From Antedon mediterranea (taxonomy: Eukaryota > Echinodermata > Crinoidea > Comatulida > Antedonidae), in the NCBI RefSeq assembly GCF_964355755.1, contig NC_092674.1, forward strand, positions 8,749,001 to 8,813,000: a stretch of 64,000 bases of DNA, written 5' to 3'. The notes under the pieces were generated by a model. It searched no databases, was not told the origin of the DNA, and worked only from the letters and a program-made list of their open reading frames with translations. The translations under genes and the position numbers were made by a program. This document shows positions 1 through 11,343 of this stretch, one piece after another; position 1 is the first letter of the stretch; every line of letters begins with the position of its first letter.

Positions 1-2600
1 AAAACCAACAGGAATAAACATATTGTCACTCAATATAACCAATTTCATGTCATTTAATTTTAATTCTTTATTCCGATTTTAATGCCTTTTTTATTCACTT
101 TTTGAGAACCATGATACAGTGGTACTTGAAGTAATGCAGCAGTACCTGTACTAGAAAGATGAAGGGAAATACTTTGGAAATGGACCTGACAACATGGTTG
201 ACACAGCTTGGATTACCATAAGTTGGCTTAAGGGGATCAGGTGAACACAGCACATTCCTTTTCCAAGGACACATTTTAGCCTAGGCTAGCCAATAAGCTA
301 CTGTCTGGAAACAGAGAATTTTATGAAATTACTTTGTTGTGAAGAATTTGTATAAACTTTAAAAATAGTTTATTCAATCAATTATTTTAACATCTCCAAT
401 ACAATATCGGTAATTATCTTCTCTGGTCTAGTGGTGAAGGTGCTCACCAAAAGTCAGAAGTCAAAAGTTTAAGTCCAAACAGAGGATTTGTAAAGAATTA
501 GTTAAAATTGAATTTATGATTGAATATATTAAATGATTAAAATAGCTATGTTTGTTTGCATGCTCTATCGAGTTATACAGTCAAGTAGGTACAGTACATA
601 AGGTTTTTATTGTAACTGTACTACACTAGTTTAACAACATGGAGTTACTGTACTATACTGTATAATCAGTAACTCTGGTATGGTTTATTAGTTCATTGTA
701 AATTCATTCTATGCAATTCTAGTGTGTGTAGGACATACTTTGTTAATGTTACAGAAAAGTTCCGAACTGGAAATTTAGGATGGATATGTTTAGTACAATA
801 CAGTAGCTTTGATATATAGATGATCTCAGATATATGATTGTCAATCACTGTAAATCCTGGGGGATTAGTGGTCGAGAGGAAGACAATGTGAACTTTGGTC
901 GATATTGTATGGCCGAACTATAACCTTAAATAAACTATAGTAACATTTTTCTTTCTGTCAAAAATTCTATTAATATAATTTGCCATCTTGATTCAATGGC
1001 AGATTTGGAAATATTAGCTTACACAGTACTGTAGTACTGTACGTTATAAAAGTTAATGCCTAATATGGTATACTATTAGTGTATATTAAAGTAAAGTGTG
1101 TTAGGTGAAACATTAGTAATGTTCCGGCTTAACCACACACAGGACATGTATGGGTTTTAAATCCATAATTAAACGGATAATGGGAGACTGTAATAAATAA
1201 CTATTTATGGACAGGATTTGTACTTTACAATATATTATTTCTTGGAAAGGATATTAAAAAAAATGTACACAGTAGTTCCATTAATTTGGAAATAAGAAAA
1301 CTAAAAATGAAAACATTTTTTAAATTTAACAATTTAAAAAAAAAAATACTGACTAAATAGTTTTAAGATTAAGAAATGAGTCCAAAAGGAGACTACTATA
1401 AACAATGGAAGTAGTGAGACGTTATTTAATTTATTATATTACTGTACATAGCCTATGTAAATAGGTGAACTTGATTGGATGAAACTGCATCACTACTGCT
1501 GCAAAATCGTAAATCGTATATTTCCTCGAGTACAATGATATTAACTGAGTAATTTTAGCGTGATTATCGTGTCCCTGTCAATCATTGAACATATAAAATT
1601 CAGTAAATTTTGGAGGAGTTTGATATTCACTATAAAATTTGCGTGTGGCAACACTCACGTTTTACACGCCACGCCATGTATCTTGCTTGAAGAAATTTTT
1701 TTGTTATGCGCCCTCTATAGATCTGACAAAAGACTGTTTGTGATTGGTCAATACTAAAACTCACAGTACTAACCTGGCACGCGTGACGCGCTGAACATCC
1801 GGTGAATTATATTTCCCTCGAGCAAAATATCATTCCCTCAGGGATGTCAAATCTTATATTTTACCGTTAAGCAGGCAATATCTGTATAATTATTAATAAT
1901 TTATAATGTATAAAGTGATACGTCTGACAAGAAATCTTTACTGTATCTTTTTTTTTATGACTGTGTCATTGCAATTTTTTGCATAAACAGGCAAAGATTC
2001 CTACTTTGTAACCTTTAGTCAACTTGGCTAAATGAGCAGTGAGTGAGGCAGTAAATGTTCTCATAAATTATAAATAAATTACATTACTTGGTATTGTGGT
2101 TTGTGTTTGGATAAAGATTTCAATACTGTAGAGTTGTGCTATAGGCACAGATCAGCTCAATTCAATTTAATTTTCGTCTATTAATTTCATTAATCAATTC
2201 ATTCATCATGTTTGTATTTTAATTCGTTCTTCTAATGTAAATAAAAATGTTGATTTCAGTAGAGGAGGATGAACGAAAAAATCATCTACGACTAGACAAC
2301 AAGTTGATTTGATTGGCTTAACAACAAACTATAGCCATAAATCTTCACAGGTTTAAGGCTCTCCTCGACTGTAAATTCGCCTTCCTCGAATAATTGCGTC
2401 CTCTACACCCTATAATAATGCAATGTTTATCGCATGGTATAAATATGTACAGTATAGTATTTTCCCTTCTCATTCGTAGCCACCAGTATCTCGTCGATCA
2501 ATAAAATTTAACGTTTTTTAATCAAATGCTAACATCTGATTTCTTGGAACGATCTATATTAGCAGTAAAGCTGAATAAAGATATATATATTTTTTTTTTA
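1..2600. other. Upstream non-coding DNA, no gene seen
   Basis: AT-rich sequence with stops in all frames. The only open frame of note (1560-1757, 65 codons) has no recognisable content. A degenerate tRNA-like head lies at about 424-490. Because coding exon 1 begins at a splice acceptor, a 5' non-coding exon must lie upstream, here or beyond the window, but I cannot place it. Confidence 0.6.
424..490 (+). repeat. Possible decayed tRNA-derived SINE head
   Basis: An A-box-like stretch (TGGTCTAGTGGTGAAGGTGC) is followed about 40 nt later by a weak B-box-like stretch (AGTTTAAGTCC). Spacing suits a Pol III internal promoter, but the B box has lost its TTCGA core, so this is at best a relic. Confidence 0.3.
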
Positions 2601-2650
2601 GGTTTTATAAAACCAGGGAGTTGTTAATAACAACTCCCTGATAAAACCAT
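2601..2650. repeat. Short hairpin flanked by a direct repeat
   Basis: A 13-bp inverted repeat (CAGGGAGTTGTTA and its complement) is separated by a single A. ATAAAACCA occurs immediately before and again immediately after, so the second half looks like an inverted copy followed by a re-copied segment. Same architecture as 8358-8396. Confidence 0.7.
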
Positions 2651-2796
2651 AAAGGGAGGGTGATAATAATCTAGTTACCAGCTGTTACTGTATGGTTTAG
2701 GAAGCTTATCTTCAATATGGCAGCTTTACAGCAGGTATCCAAATGGAAATGTGTGGAGCAGCACTTGAAATAAATATGGTAAACAGATTTCAAATA

Positions 2797-3664
2797 CCGT
2801 ATATTTTAGTGTATAAGTCGCACCTGTGTATAAGACGCACCCCCTAACTGAGAGTAAAATATCGGAATTTTTTATATCGTCGATGTATAAGACGCACCTT
2901 ATATTTCATCAAAACAATTTTTTATTAAATTGTAATCAATATATTGTAATAATATATTTTGTTATATCTACAACGGCGTCCTTTATTTAGGTTTTTTCTT
3001 ACCTAGGCTCGGCCGCGCCCAGCCTCAACCGCGCCCAGCCTCAACAAGTTCTTTCTAACTTGTTATTCATGAGTTTCGCACCCGCAACATCGAGTGCATG
3101 ACCGTGTGTGTAACACGCACGTGTGTGGGCTAGCCTCACTCGATCATTTCGAGAGGGCGCACGTTTTCACGGACAATCGTATTCGATTAGTATCTATGTA
3201 TCCGAGAAGTGTATACGCTAAGTCCATGCTATAATCAACTGGAGAATATCCTAGTCGAATACCGTACACCATGTGGCCGCCAAGAAGGGCTTGCGCTAGG
3301 GGTATGGCGGTCGGCGTTCGTGCGTATAACTATAAATAAATACATTCCCATCGTAAACGTTTACAAATGAAATTTTATCGGAGCGCCTAAAACAGCTCTA
3401 TAATGAACAAATCTTTTCATCATATTTAGTATAACATCACGCTAAAATGCCTTGAAAACTAGGCAGAAGCAGGTTGCCGTTACGTTATTACACTGTAGCT
3501 AGCCTACTCAGGCCTAGCCTACTCAGGCCTAGCCGCGCCAACGAGGTGACAATTATGTAGGGCCTAATCTGTGTGGTGAGGCATGTTCGGTGTATAAGAC
3601 GCACCCTTAATTTAGAGGTCAAATTTGCGTGTCAAAAGTGCGACTTATACACCGAAATATACGG
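2797..3664. mobile_element. Non-autonomous TA-flanked DNA transposon, copy 1 (868 bp)
   Basis: Terminal inverted repeats start CCGTATATTT and continue to GTGTATAAGTCGCAC on both sides; TA flanks both ends (2795-2796 and 3665-3666). The motif GTGTATAAG(A/T)CGCACC recurs inside each end at 2808, 2825, 2885, 3590 and near 3642, which looks like subterminal repeats. No transposase reading frame is present. It is the inverted counterpart of 24387-25234, including the GC-richer core. TA target duplication is known for Tc1/mariner and some other superfamilies; I cannot assign the superfamily. Confidence 0.9.
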
Positions 3665-4489
3665 TATTCATAAATCCAGAAAAATAACATAAAATTAAAT
3701 AATTATTTTAATCTATCCTAAAAGTGTTTTATCTGATGAGTAATAAAAGCCAATGCAATAAAATAGTTTGTGAAAGTTCACCTTCCATTTTTTTTTTTTA
3801 TGAAGATACAGTAGTAAAAACTTGTACAGTGGCTGGCTGGCCATCAAAGGTAGAATTTGGTTTTTATGTTATCTGGCAAAAGATTAAATTCAATTTGTGA
3901 CACTTTTTATTAATTCTTCCTCCTTTGGTTTTGTTATATTTACTTTATTATTTTACCATTCATATATTATAGCTAAATCTTATGTATTATTCAATAAAAC
4001 ATAGTTTTTAACCATATTTTGCAATGATTAGAAGGCGCTAGGAAATTTGATTACCTGACTCGCAAATTAAAACTATTCATCCATTTATTAAAATATTAAA
4101 ATTTCATAAAGAGAAATTATACAAATGAATAAGCAAATGTATAATAAATCAGGTAATGGAGAAGAATGTAGTGGAAAACCATCTGTTGTTAATGGAAAGT
4201 GACTTGATATGTAAAGTCCTCCTGAGCAGGAACTGGCCAGGTCCTAATGAAGTCAAGGTCACAGCAAATGGCTCCAGGTCAAGGTCATGTTGCCAATTGG
4301 AAATCATTTTAAAACTATTTTATTTACAGAAAGTTTAAATAAATAGCAGAAACATATCAATTATTATTTTCCTGAGATATTTAATTTGGTTTCATGGATG
4401 GTTGCCATATGCTGAGAATTTCTGAAAGAGCCAATTAAACATTTAATATTGTACAGATATTTTTCCACTTCTCAATTGATTTAATTCTT

Positions 4490-4760
4490 CTAGTTCTACA
4501 GTACTTTTTCTTTCTGCCACTCTATGGATTTGTTTTTCCATTTTCTCCCAGTCACCTTTTTTTCCGTTTAGTTTAACTTGTTTCTATCCCATTCCAATTT
4601 TTGTTTCCACTTCTCTTGTTTCCCTATTTCTTCCACTTTATTTCTAGTATTCCACTTCTTCTCCAATTCCACTCCCAATTCTGAGTTTATTTTTTCCCAC
4701 TCCCCTTTTTTCTTCCACTTTTTCCCTTTCTCCTTAATATACTTTCCTCAAAATTCTTAC
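4490..4760. repeat. Pyrimidine-rich low-complexity tract
   Basis: About 270 bases dominated by C and T on the + strand with recurring TTCCACTT and TTTTCC words. The 67-codon open frame inside it is composition-driven (Ser/Phe only) and not a gene. Confidence 0.6.
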
Positions 4761-6134
4761 AAAATGCCTAAGTATCTTTAATATAACTTTTTACTTGACC
4801 CAAAAACCTACACTTTATCCCTTTTTAAGCGGATTATAATTCATTGAAAATCTTACTTGAATATTACTTTTGTTTTTGACCTTAAAGCTACTTCAGGCTA
4901 GCCTACCTGGCAGACAGGTGATATATATCTATCAGAGTATATATTTAACAAACCACTTCGGTAGAAAAACAAAACAATCCAGAGAGGCCTAGGAATATAA
5001 AGGTAACCCTTGATGCTATAATAAGAATACAAGGCATTAAAGAAAAAGATGAAGTATATCCAGATCAATAATGTGAATAGCTATTCATGATCAAGAAAAA
5101 CTGTTAAGAACTTCAAAATCAATTTGCATCATAATTGATATTTAATCAAGCAGATTCCCAGTATCTGAACACCGATTGGAATCATCATGCTCATGTTAAT
5201 CCTGATGTTTTATCGTTTCTAATTTGGCATAAAATAATATCCTAGTGGAAGACATCGATTCACATAAAATATCTAGTGATCATGATCAACTACAGTGCAG
5301 GGAAAAATGTCATTTTAAAATTTTGTTTAGCAATATTGCTAATCAAACTGATTTTTGAGTCGAGAAAAATAGTTTTCTATCATAATTTGCTACACAATTG
5401 TAGAAATGTGTAGCAAGAAGGTTGTTTTGTATAGCTTTTTGCTATGCTACACTGGTGAAATTATTTTCTGCAGTGTGTTGTGAACAAAGCTACAGTAATG
5501 CACAGTCATAAAGAAATTATGATAATATCTACAGTATGCTACATTACATTGAACGAAAACATACCAGTATTGTACCAACCTGTTGGTAAAATTAACAGTG
5601 CTACTGTATACTGAAGGTACGGTAACAGATTGAAAGCAGCTACTGTAGTGTAGGTTGTGGTAGGTAACGGGTGAATTAATTATCCAGTAAGCTACTGCTA
5701 CTACTGTACAGAAAAGAAGGCCATACTAAACTGGATAAAAGGGAAGACATTTAATCTAGTTGCTCACCTACATCCATCCATGCAATGACATTGATTTGTC
5801 CTAGTCTATTCAATCAACTTGATCTAAATTTATTTTAAGAGTTTAAAATTATCAATATTCCTAAAAGAAATTATACCTTAACCTGACCTATATTTAAAAG
5901 ACCTATTTTATTGTAAAGTCTGACCTAATAAATCCTGCTAAATCTACTTTTGTTAAAAAACCAAAACTTTTCAAATCACATGTTATTATGCTGTTCTGCT
6001 CATTAACATAATTAACTTCAACTTGCACAGTGTTTACACCTGTACAGTTACATTATTGTACTGTATGTCTTAAAAGCGAATTCACATTGTAATTACTGAT
6101 TGTACAAATATTTTGTAGTGAGACAAATGTTGTA

Positions 6135-6238
6135 CAGTACTGTAAGTAATCTAGTCATAGACGCCTAGTAAACCCAATATATGCAACAGTACTGTAAATA
6201 ATCTAGTCATAGACGCCTAGTAAACCCAATATATGCAA
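6135..6238. repeat. Tandem duplication, 52 bp x 2
   Basis: Two nearly identical 52-bp units beginning CAGTACTGTA and containing CATAGACGCCTAGTAAACCC, at 6135 and 6187. Only a base or so differs, so the duplication is recent. Confidence 0.9.
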
Positions 6239-8357
6239 TATTTCGAGATCATAGCTACTTATTACATCATTAGAAAACAAGCATTCAGATTTTTAAAATG
6301 GTAGTTTAGGGAGTGCCTTATTTTTATACAAATTTAGAGGAGTGGGTATAATATATAATAATTGCAGTCATAAATATTTATCTATCTATTTAATATGGAT
6401 AAACTTTATATTATAGAATGTATTTTGATTAATAGCATATTATTTTGTAAGTGAATAGTTAAGATAACTGCAGAATATTAAATTATACAACATATTGCGA
6501 TCAAATTTCCATTGGGTCAAATTTCCACAGGAAATAAAACGGAAATATAGATATCATGTATTTAACTAAATGAGATCAGTTTTTCCTTTAAATTATCATA
6601 TTACATGCAAAATTTAATTTATATTCATACAAATAGAACAGTTGATTGCTAGGATGTAGCCAGTGCAACAGATTGTTGCAATCCCACACTTGTGCCAAAA
6701 AACCTGCTTGCTTTCCATGGTTAAGGGTTAGGCCGACGATGGCACCTTGCAAACACTCATAAAACCTCGATATTGTACCTGGTTGTAATATAATTTCTGT
6801 GTATCTAAACTTTTACTTTTATTTATTGTAAGTTAGCAAATAACATTACCGTTATTTGTATTTATTTTCGCTGACATGTCAACTTTTGCACAATGAAATC
6901 TGGGTTGGTATACAGCGTCCCCATCCCTAATGAAATTTCCGTTGTGTCTCTGATACACACAACACAACTCTGTTTCAACTTTTTACATACAGCAAACATA
7001 TTTGGGAGGTTGTACGTTTTCTTATGCAGATACTGTATATTCTTTTACTCAAATTCTTTTAGCTCATTAATATTATGTCCTCTATGTTTACACAATTAGG
7101 GCTTAATTTTAAAACCTTGCTTAAAATGTGGAGGGAAAGATGAGAAAATACTATCTATGAGCTGTTCATTCAATGATAGTCCCCACCTTAAAACATTCCT
7201 GCTATACTTTCAAAAGTATTTGATGAAAGAACTTTGACTTATAAAACTACTTATGTTTCTTTTTTAAGCTGCAGGACTAAGTTTGTAAACAAAGAAAGTC
7301 AATATGCATTAAGCTAAAGAAGTTTGTTCAATCTACTTGATATAAATTTACATAAAGATTTTATACAATAAATATTTGAGTTGGAATTGGAATGTTAGTA
7401 GGCATTTGTATTTTCCAAAATAATAAAAAATGTTTTCGATATATAAACATTTTTGTTTTGAATTTGATTGGCTAATCTTGTTGGTATGTACCTGAGTGGG
7501 ATACTGTACATGTTTCTACATCGTTTTTGGCTATAAAACTCCCACTGACAAATTAATGAAAAAAATGCTTTGTTGCTATAAATAACTTCAGTATTGACTG
7601 TAGTTTGTCACGTTTGCACACAAGCACAATCAAATGTACGAATAATTTAATATAAAAGCATGTACTGTATTTGTTATTAATAAAAGAGATTAGTCAGATG
7701 TTTTGTCCTACTCCTAATTTGTACTTTATACTAAGTACATTGAGAATACCGTAAATAATCACTGTATATATTTTGTATTTAATATTTTTATATAAAAATC
7801 ACTGTAAATACACATTATTATGGTTACCATTATAATAATACCAAAAAAATGTACGATTGATTGAATAAAGTTCACATATAATACTTGGTAATTCTTGGGA
7901 CGTGAACCAATGACATCCAGATCAATAGCCTGGTGTTTATACCTCTAGTTCATTCCTCTCTATGTAAAGAAATTATTAATAGCAGAAATAAGAACATTTT
8001 GAGACTGAAACTGAATTTGAAATATTTTATCAATCATGAATTGAAATTGTTTACATGAATTAGAAAGAACATTACAAAATGCAAATGAACATTACTGTAG
8101 TACCAGTAATTATCAATATCATTGTATTTAAAATTTCTATAAAAAAAAAAAACTAGTTGGGAAAAACCCTTTGATATCCCATACTATTTATACTGTTGAC
8201 AAAATAAACCTTATGTAAAGACCAGTCAAGCATGACAAACCATTCAAGCATGAATGATCATTGAAGCATGACCGTAAGTAATTGTGTATGACAGGAGATG
8301 GGTGGCAAAGAACAGAAATTTATCAGTTCGCTTCAAATTATAAAGGATGTCAAATAA

Positions 8358-8396
8358 GTGAAAACCATGGAGCTAATAGCTCCATGTGAAAACCAT
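8358..8396. repeat. Hairpin flanked by an 11-bp direct repeat
   Basis: GTGAAAACCAT occurs at 8358-8368 and 8386-8396; between and overlapping them lies a perfect inverted repeat with 10-bp arms (CATGGAGCTA, one central A, then the complement). Same layout as 2601-2650. Confidence 0.75.
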
Positions 8397-10772
8397 TTAT
8401 CCAATGAATGCATTCATGCATGACATAATATGACATAATTCTCTGACATGTTTCCGTTTCCTTTGATTGTTTTTTTCATCAAATACAATTTTTTAAGTGG
8501 GGTTATTTAATTTTTCCCAATGGAATATTTGCCTTTGGCATTGCTTTTGTTATTTGTTATCTATTCTAAATATCTACAGTATTTATAGTATATCAAAAAC
8601 AATACAATTATTATAAATAAATATTACAAAAACAATAAAATATTTGTCACGTGTACTGTAGTACAAGTTTCTATAAAAACATGTATAGTAAGACAATTTT
8701 TTCTAGTAAGTACGTCATTCAGATTTTTTTTTTTATGATCCCATCATCTTGTGATATTGACTACAGTGACTAAATATTGAAAGTAAATCAGACATTTATA
8801 CCAATACTATGGTAGTGGTACTGTGTTGTACAAAAAAAATATAGGAAATGATAATTCTATTGTGAAATATTCCACTTGTTTCATTTTTGGTAATACTTAC
8901 ACTGCAAAAAAGGCTTTTAGAAATATTACATCAACCACAAGGCATTAACATTTATTGGTGACGACAACAGAAGGCCTGTAATTGCTAGCTGCTCAGCCAA
9001 TTGGTTACACCTTCGCTTTACTAATAATAGCCTCGTTGTATTATGTGAACAATCGGCTATGAAATCCGATATGAAAGTCGTACAGGTTACAGGAGGTTGT
9101 CCAGTATTATTTATAATATAATGTACCAGTATTTAATATTCCTGTTTTTTGTTTTTTTATTGTAATATGTGTATTTTTTGAAAAAAAAAAGAAATTAAAT
9201 TTTATGTTATGTTTTTATTTCACATACCGTAGTATTTTGTAACTGTAAAAATAAACTTTACAATAGCCATGCTATATGTGGCCAAGAAAACTTCCTAGTC
9301 TAATTATTAGAACATGCATCTCATATACACTGTTTCATTCATTATCAGGAACGAATTTATCAATTTAATGTTCATGCTTCATATAGAAATACATTTTATT
9401 TTTAAGTTTAATGTTGTATTAAAGTTGACAAAAAAAACTGTTAAGAAATGTCATGTTAATAAATGATGATAGAAAATGATATGGCAATAGGCCTACTGCT
9501 GATTTTTTTTCATTATATTTTTGCGAAGAAAACATTACAGTATATTAATTTTGATTCAAATCCCAGTTAATCTTAATATTTTGTGATATTAAATGAAACA
9601 ATTTTGCGCAAACCTCATGTGATGTTGTATCCTTGAATTATCTACGGTATGAGTGGCAGAGTGTCTCCTAAATGCTAGCCTAAAATACAGCTGTTACTGA
9701 CCTCCGAATCTATTACACAAATTCTCGACTGTAATTGAGAATTCAGGAAATCAGGCTATCACAGAACTAGAGATTGCGAATACCCGAATTCCCTGCCCAT
9801 TTGTACTCACACTGTGATTGTAAGCTGGAGGCCTAGCCATGGTCGCCACTGTTATTGATATAGGCCTTGCGGTATGCATGCCTATTATTATGTATGGCAG
9901 CTAAGTAGAGAGCATTATTGATAGTCATCAGAATTTGAAAAGATAACTGATACTGATGATGTCATTGGGAAATCCCCATAATGCTATTCATTTAGTAAAG
10001 AAAGACAAGTAATGTCCTGATGATGTCACAATTCCTTGCGTTTCTATTCTATTTCCAGAAATCAATACATGATTTCCCTTATTTTTCTTGTTGTCAATGT
10101 TATAGCTTTGTGTGGGTGTTTTATAACTGATACCATTTAAAGTTTGACTGCTTTAACTGTACTTGTCTTTATTTTATTTTGGAAGCGAACATTAAATTGT
10201 GTGTGCTTAAAATCACTTTGTTTTGTTACATTAATGTATTCTGTGCAGTAGCACAAAAGTGATCAGTGGAAACATGCCCATTTGAAAGATTTTGTTGTAT
10301 TCAGTAAGTCGTTAAATTATACACATGAACTTTTTAAAATGCTAAGACTGAGACAGTTAGGTTCCATTTCTTGGTGGTAGCAAGGGTGGAAGGGAGTTTT
10401 TATCCTCTGCAATCCACAATGTTTAATTTGTTTAATAATTAATAAGTTTCTCAAGGGGTAAACCTATTTTTAGAAAAAGTACCGTAAGCATTTTGGATCT
10501 GAGATCTGCCTCTAATAATTCAAGACCACTATGGGACAATACTGTAGGTTTCAAAGACGTGCTTCAAAGAACAGATTTACTTGGAATTGCTAAATTGAAT
10601 TTGATTAAATTTGTGAAAAGTAAAATATTTGTAACTTTTCCTTTTTTCTTTCTGCCATCAAAGATTCAATGTGACAACTTTACAATCTTAACCAATGATT
10701 CAAAGATATATGGTAAAATGTTAATGTGCTATTCATCTTCTTTTTCTAGTTGTTACTCAAGAAAGCTGTGCC

Positions 10773-11343
10773 ATGTCCACTTCAAAAACATTAAGCAACA
10801 CACCAGCGGTCAGTACGACTGACCAGAACTGCAACAAAGATAAACCCCCTGCAATTTTGCTAAACGGGGACATTCCGGCTATGGACATTAATACAAACGG
10901 AACAGATGATATGAAGACACAAAAAGGTATTATTCTCGAAAACGGAACCAAAATTTGCACTCCAGAAAATATCTCAAATGGACAGGAACAAAATGGACAA
11001 TATGTAAATGGACCTCTTAATCAGGAATACACAACGCATACAGGAGAAATGACTTGTCAAACGGGAGAGTTTTGCCCATTTACGCCGCCATTTGAACCCG
11101 TCCGACAGTTTATTCCACATGGATCTTATTTAACGCAACAAGACTATATTAATTCGCAAATTTCGCAAGATTTTTCAACACATGAATGTCAAACAACAGA
11201 TATGACCCAGGGTCAAATGTCAGATATGGGTCAAGACGATGGGGGAGGTCAGGTGCCAGATCAGAAGTATGAATTTTATATCCATATAAAAGCCGGAGAG
11301 GCTTTTCCGGTTGGGAATGGAGAGCAAGTGCAATATATACATG
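10773..11343 (+). CDS. FNDC3A: FNDC3A-like coding exon 1 (residues 1-190 plus one base)
   Basis: The acceptor is at 10748-10749 (TTTTTCTAG) and the donor GTAAGT at 11344. The ATG at 10773 (context GTGCC-ATG-T) is the first ATG in frame after the acceptor. The frame is also open back to the acceptor with no stop, so extra residues from an upstream exon cannot be excluded. Residues 1-160 are rich in Asn, Gln, Thr and Gly and unlike anything I recognise. Residues 165-190 (including YIHIKAGEAFPVG) correspond to the conserved N-terminal motif of vertebrate FNDC3 (valine/NPGEAFT-type), which anchors the gene assignment. The N-terminus is roughly 130 residues longer than in vertebrate FNDC3A. Confidence 0.9.

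Larger units (their letters stand above)
3667..10749. other. Upstream non-coding or 5' intron sequence
   Basis: About 7 kb without a recognisable gene. It contains a pyrimidine-rich tract at about 4490-4760, a 52-bp tandem duplication at 6135-6238 and a hairpin with direct repeats at 8358-8396. The right border is the splice acceptor (TTTTTCTAG) of coding exon 1, so at least its end is intronic. Confidence 0.6.

Noticed and set aside
10493-10822. 109-codon frame overlapping coding exon 1
   Set aside because: Different frame from the FNDC3 exon, crosses the intron-exon border at 10749 and shows no recognisable content.
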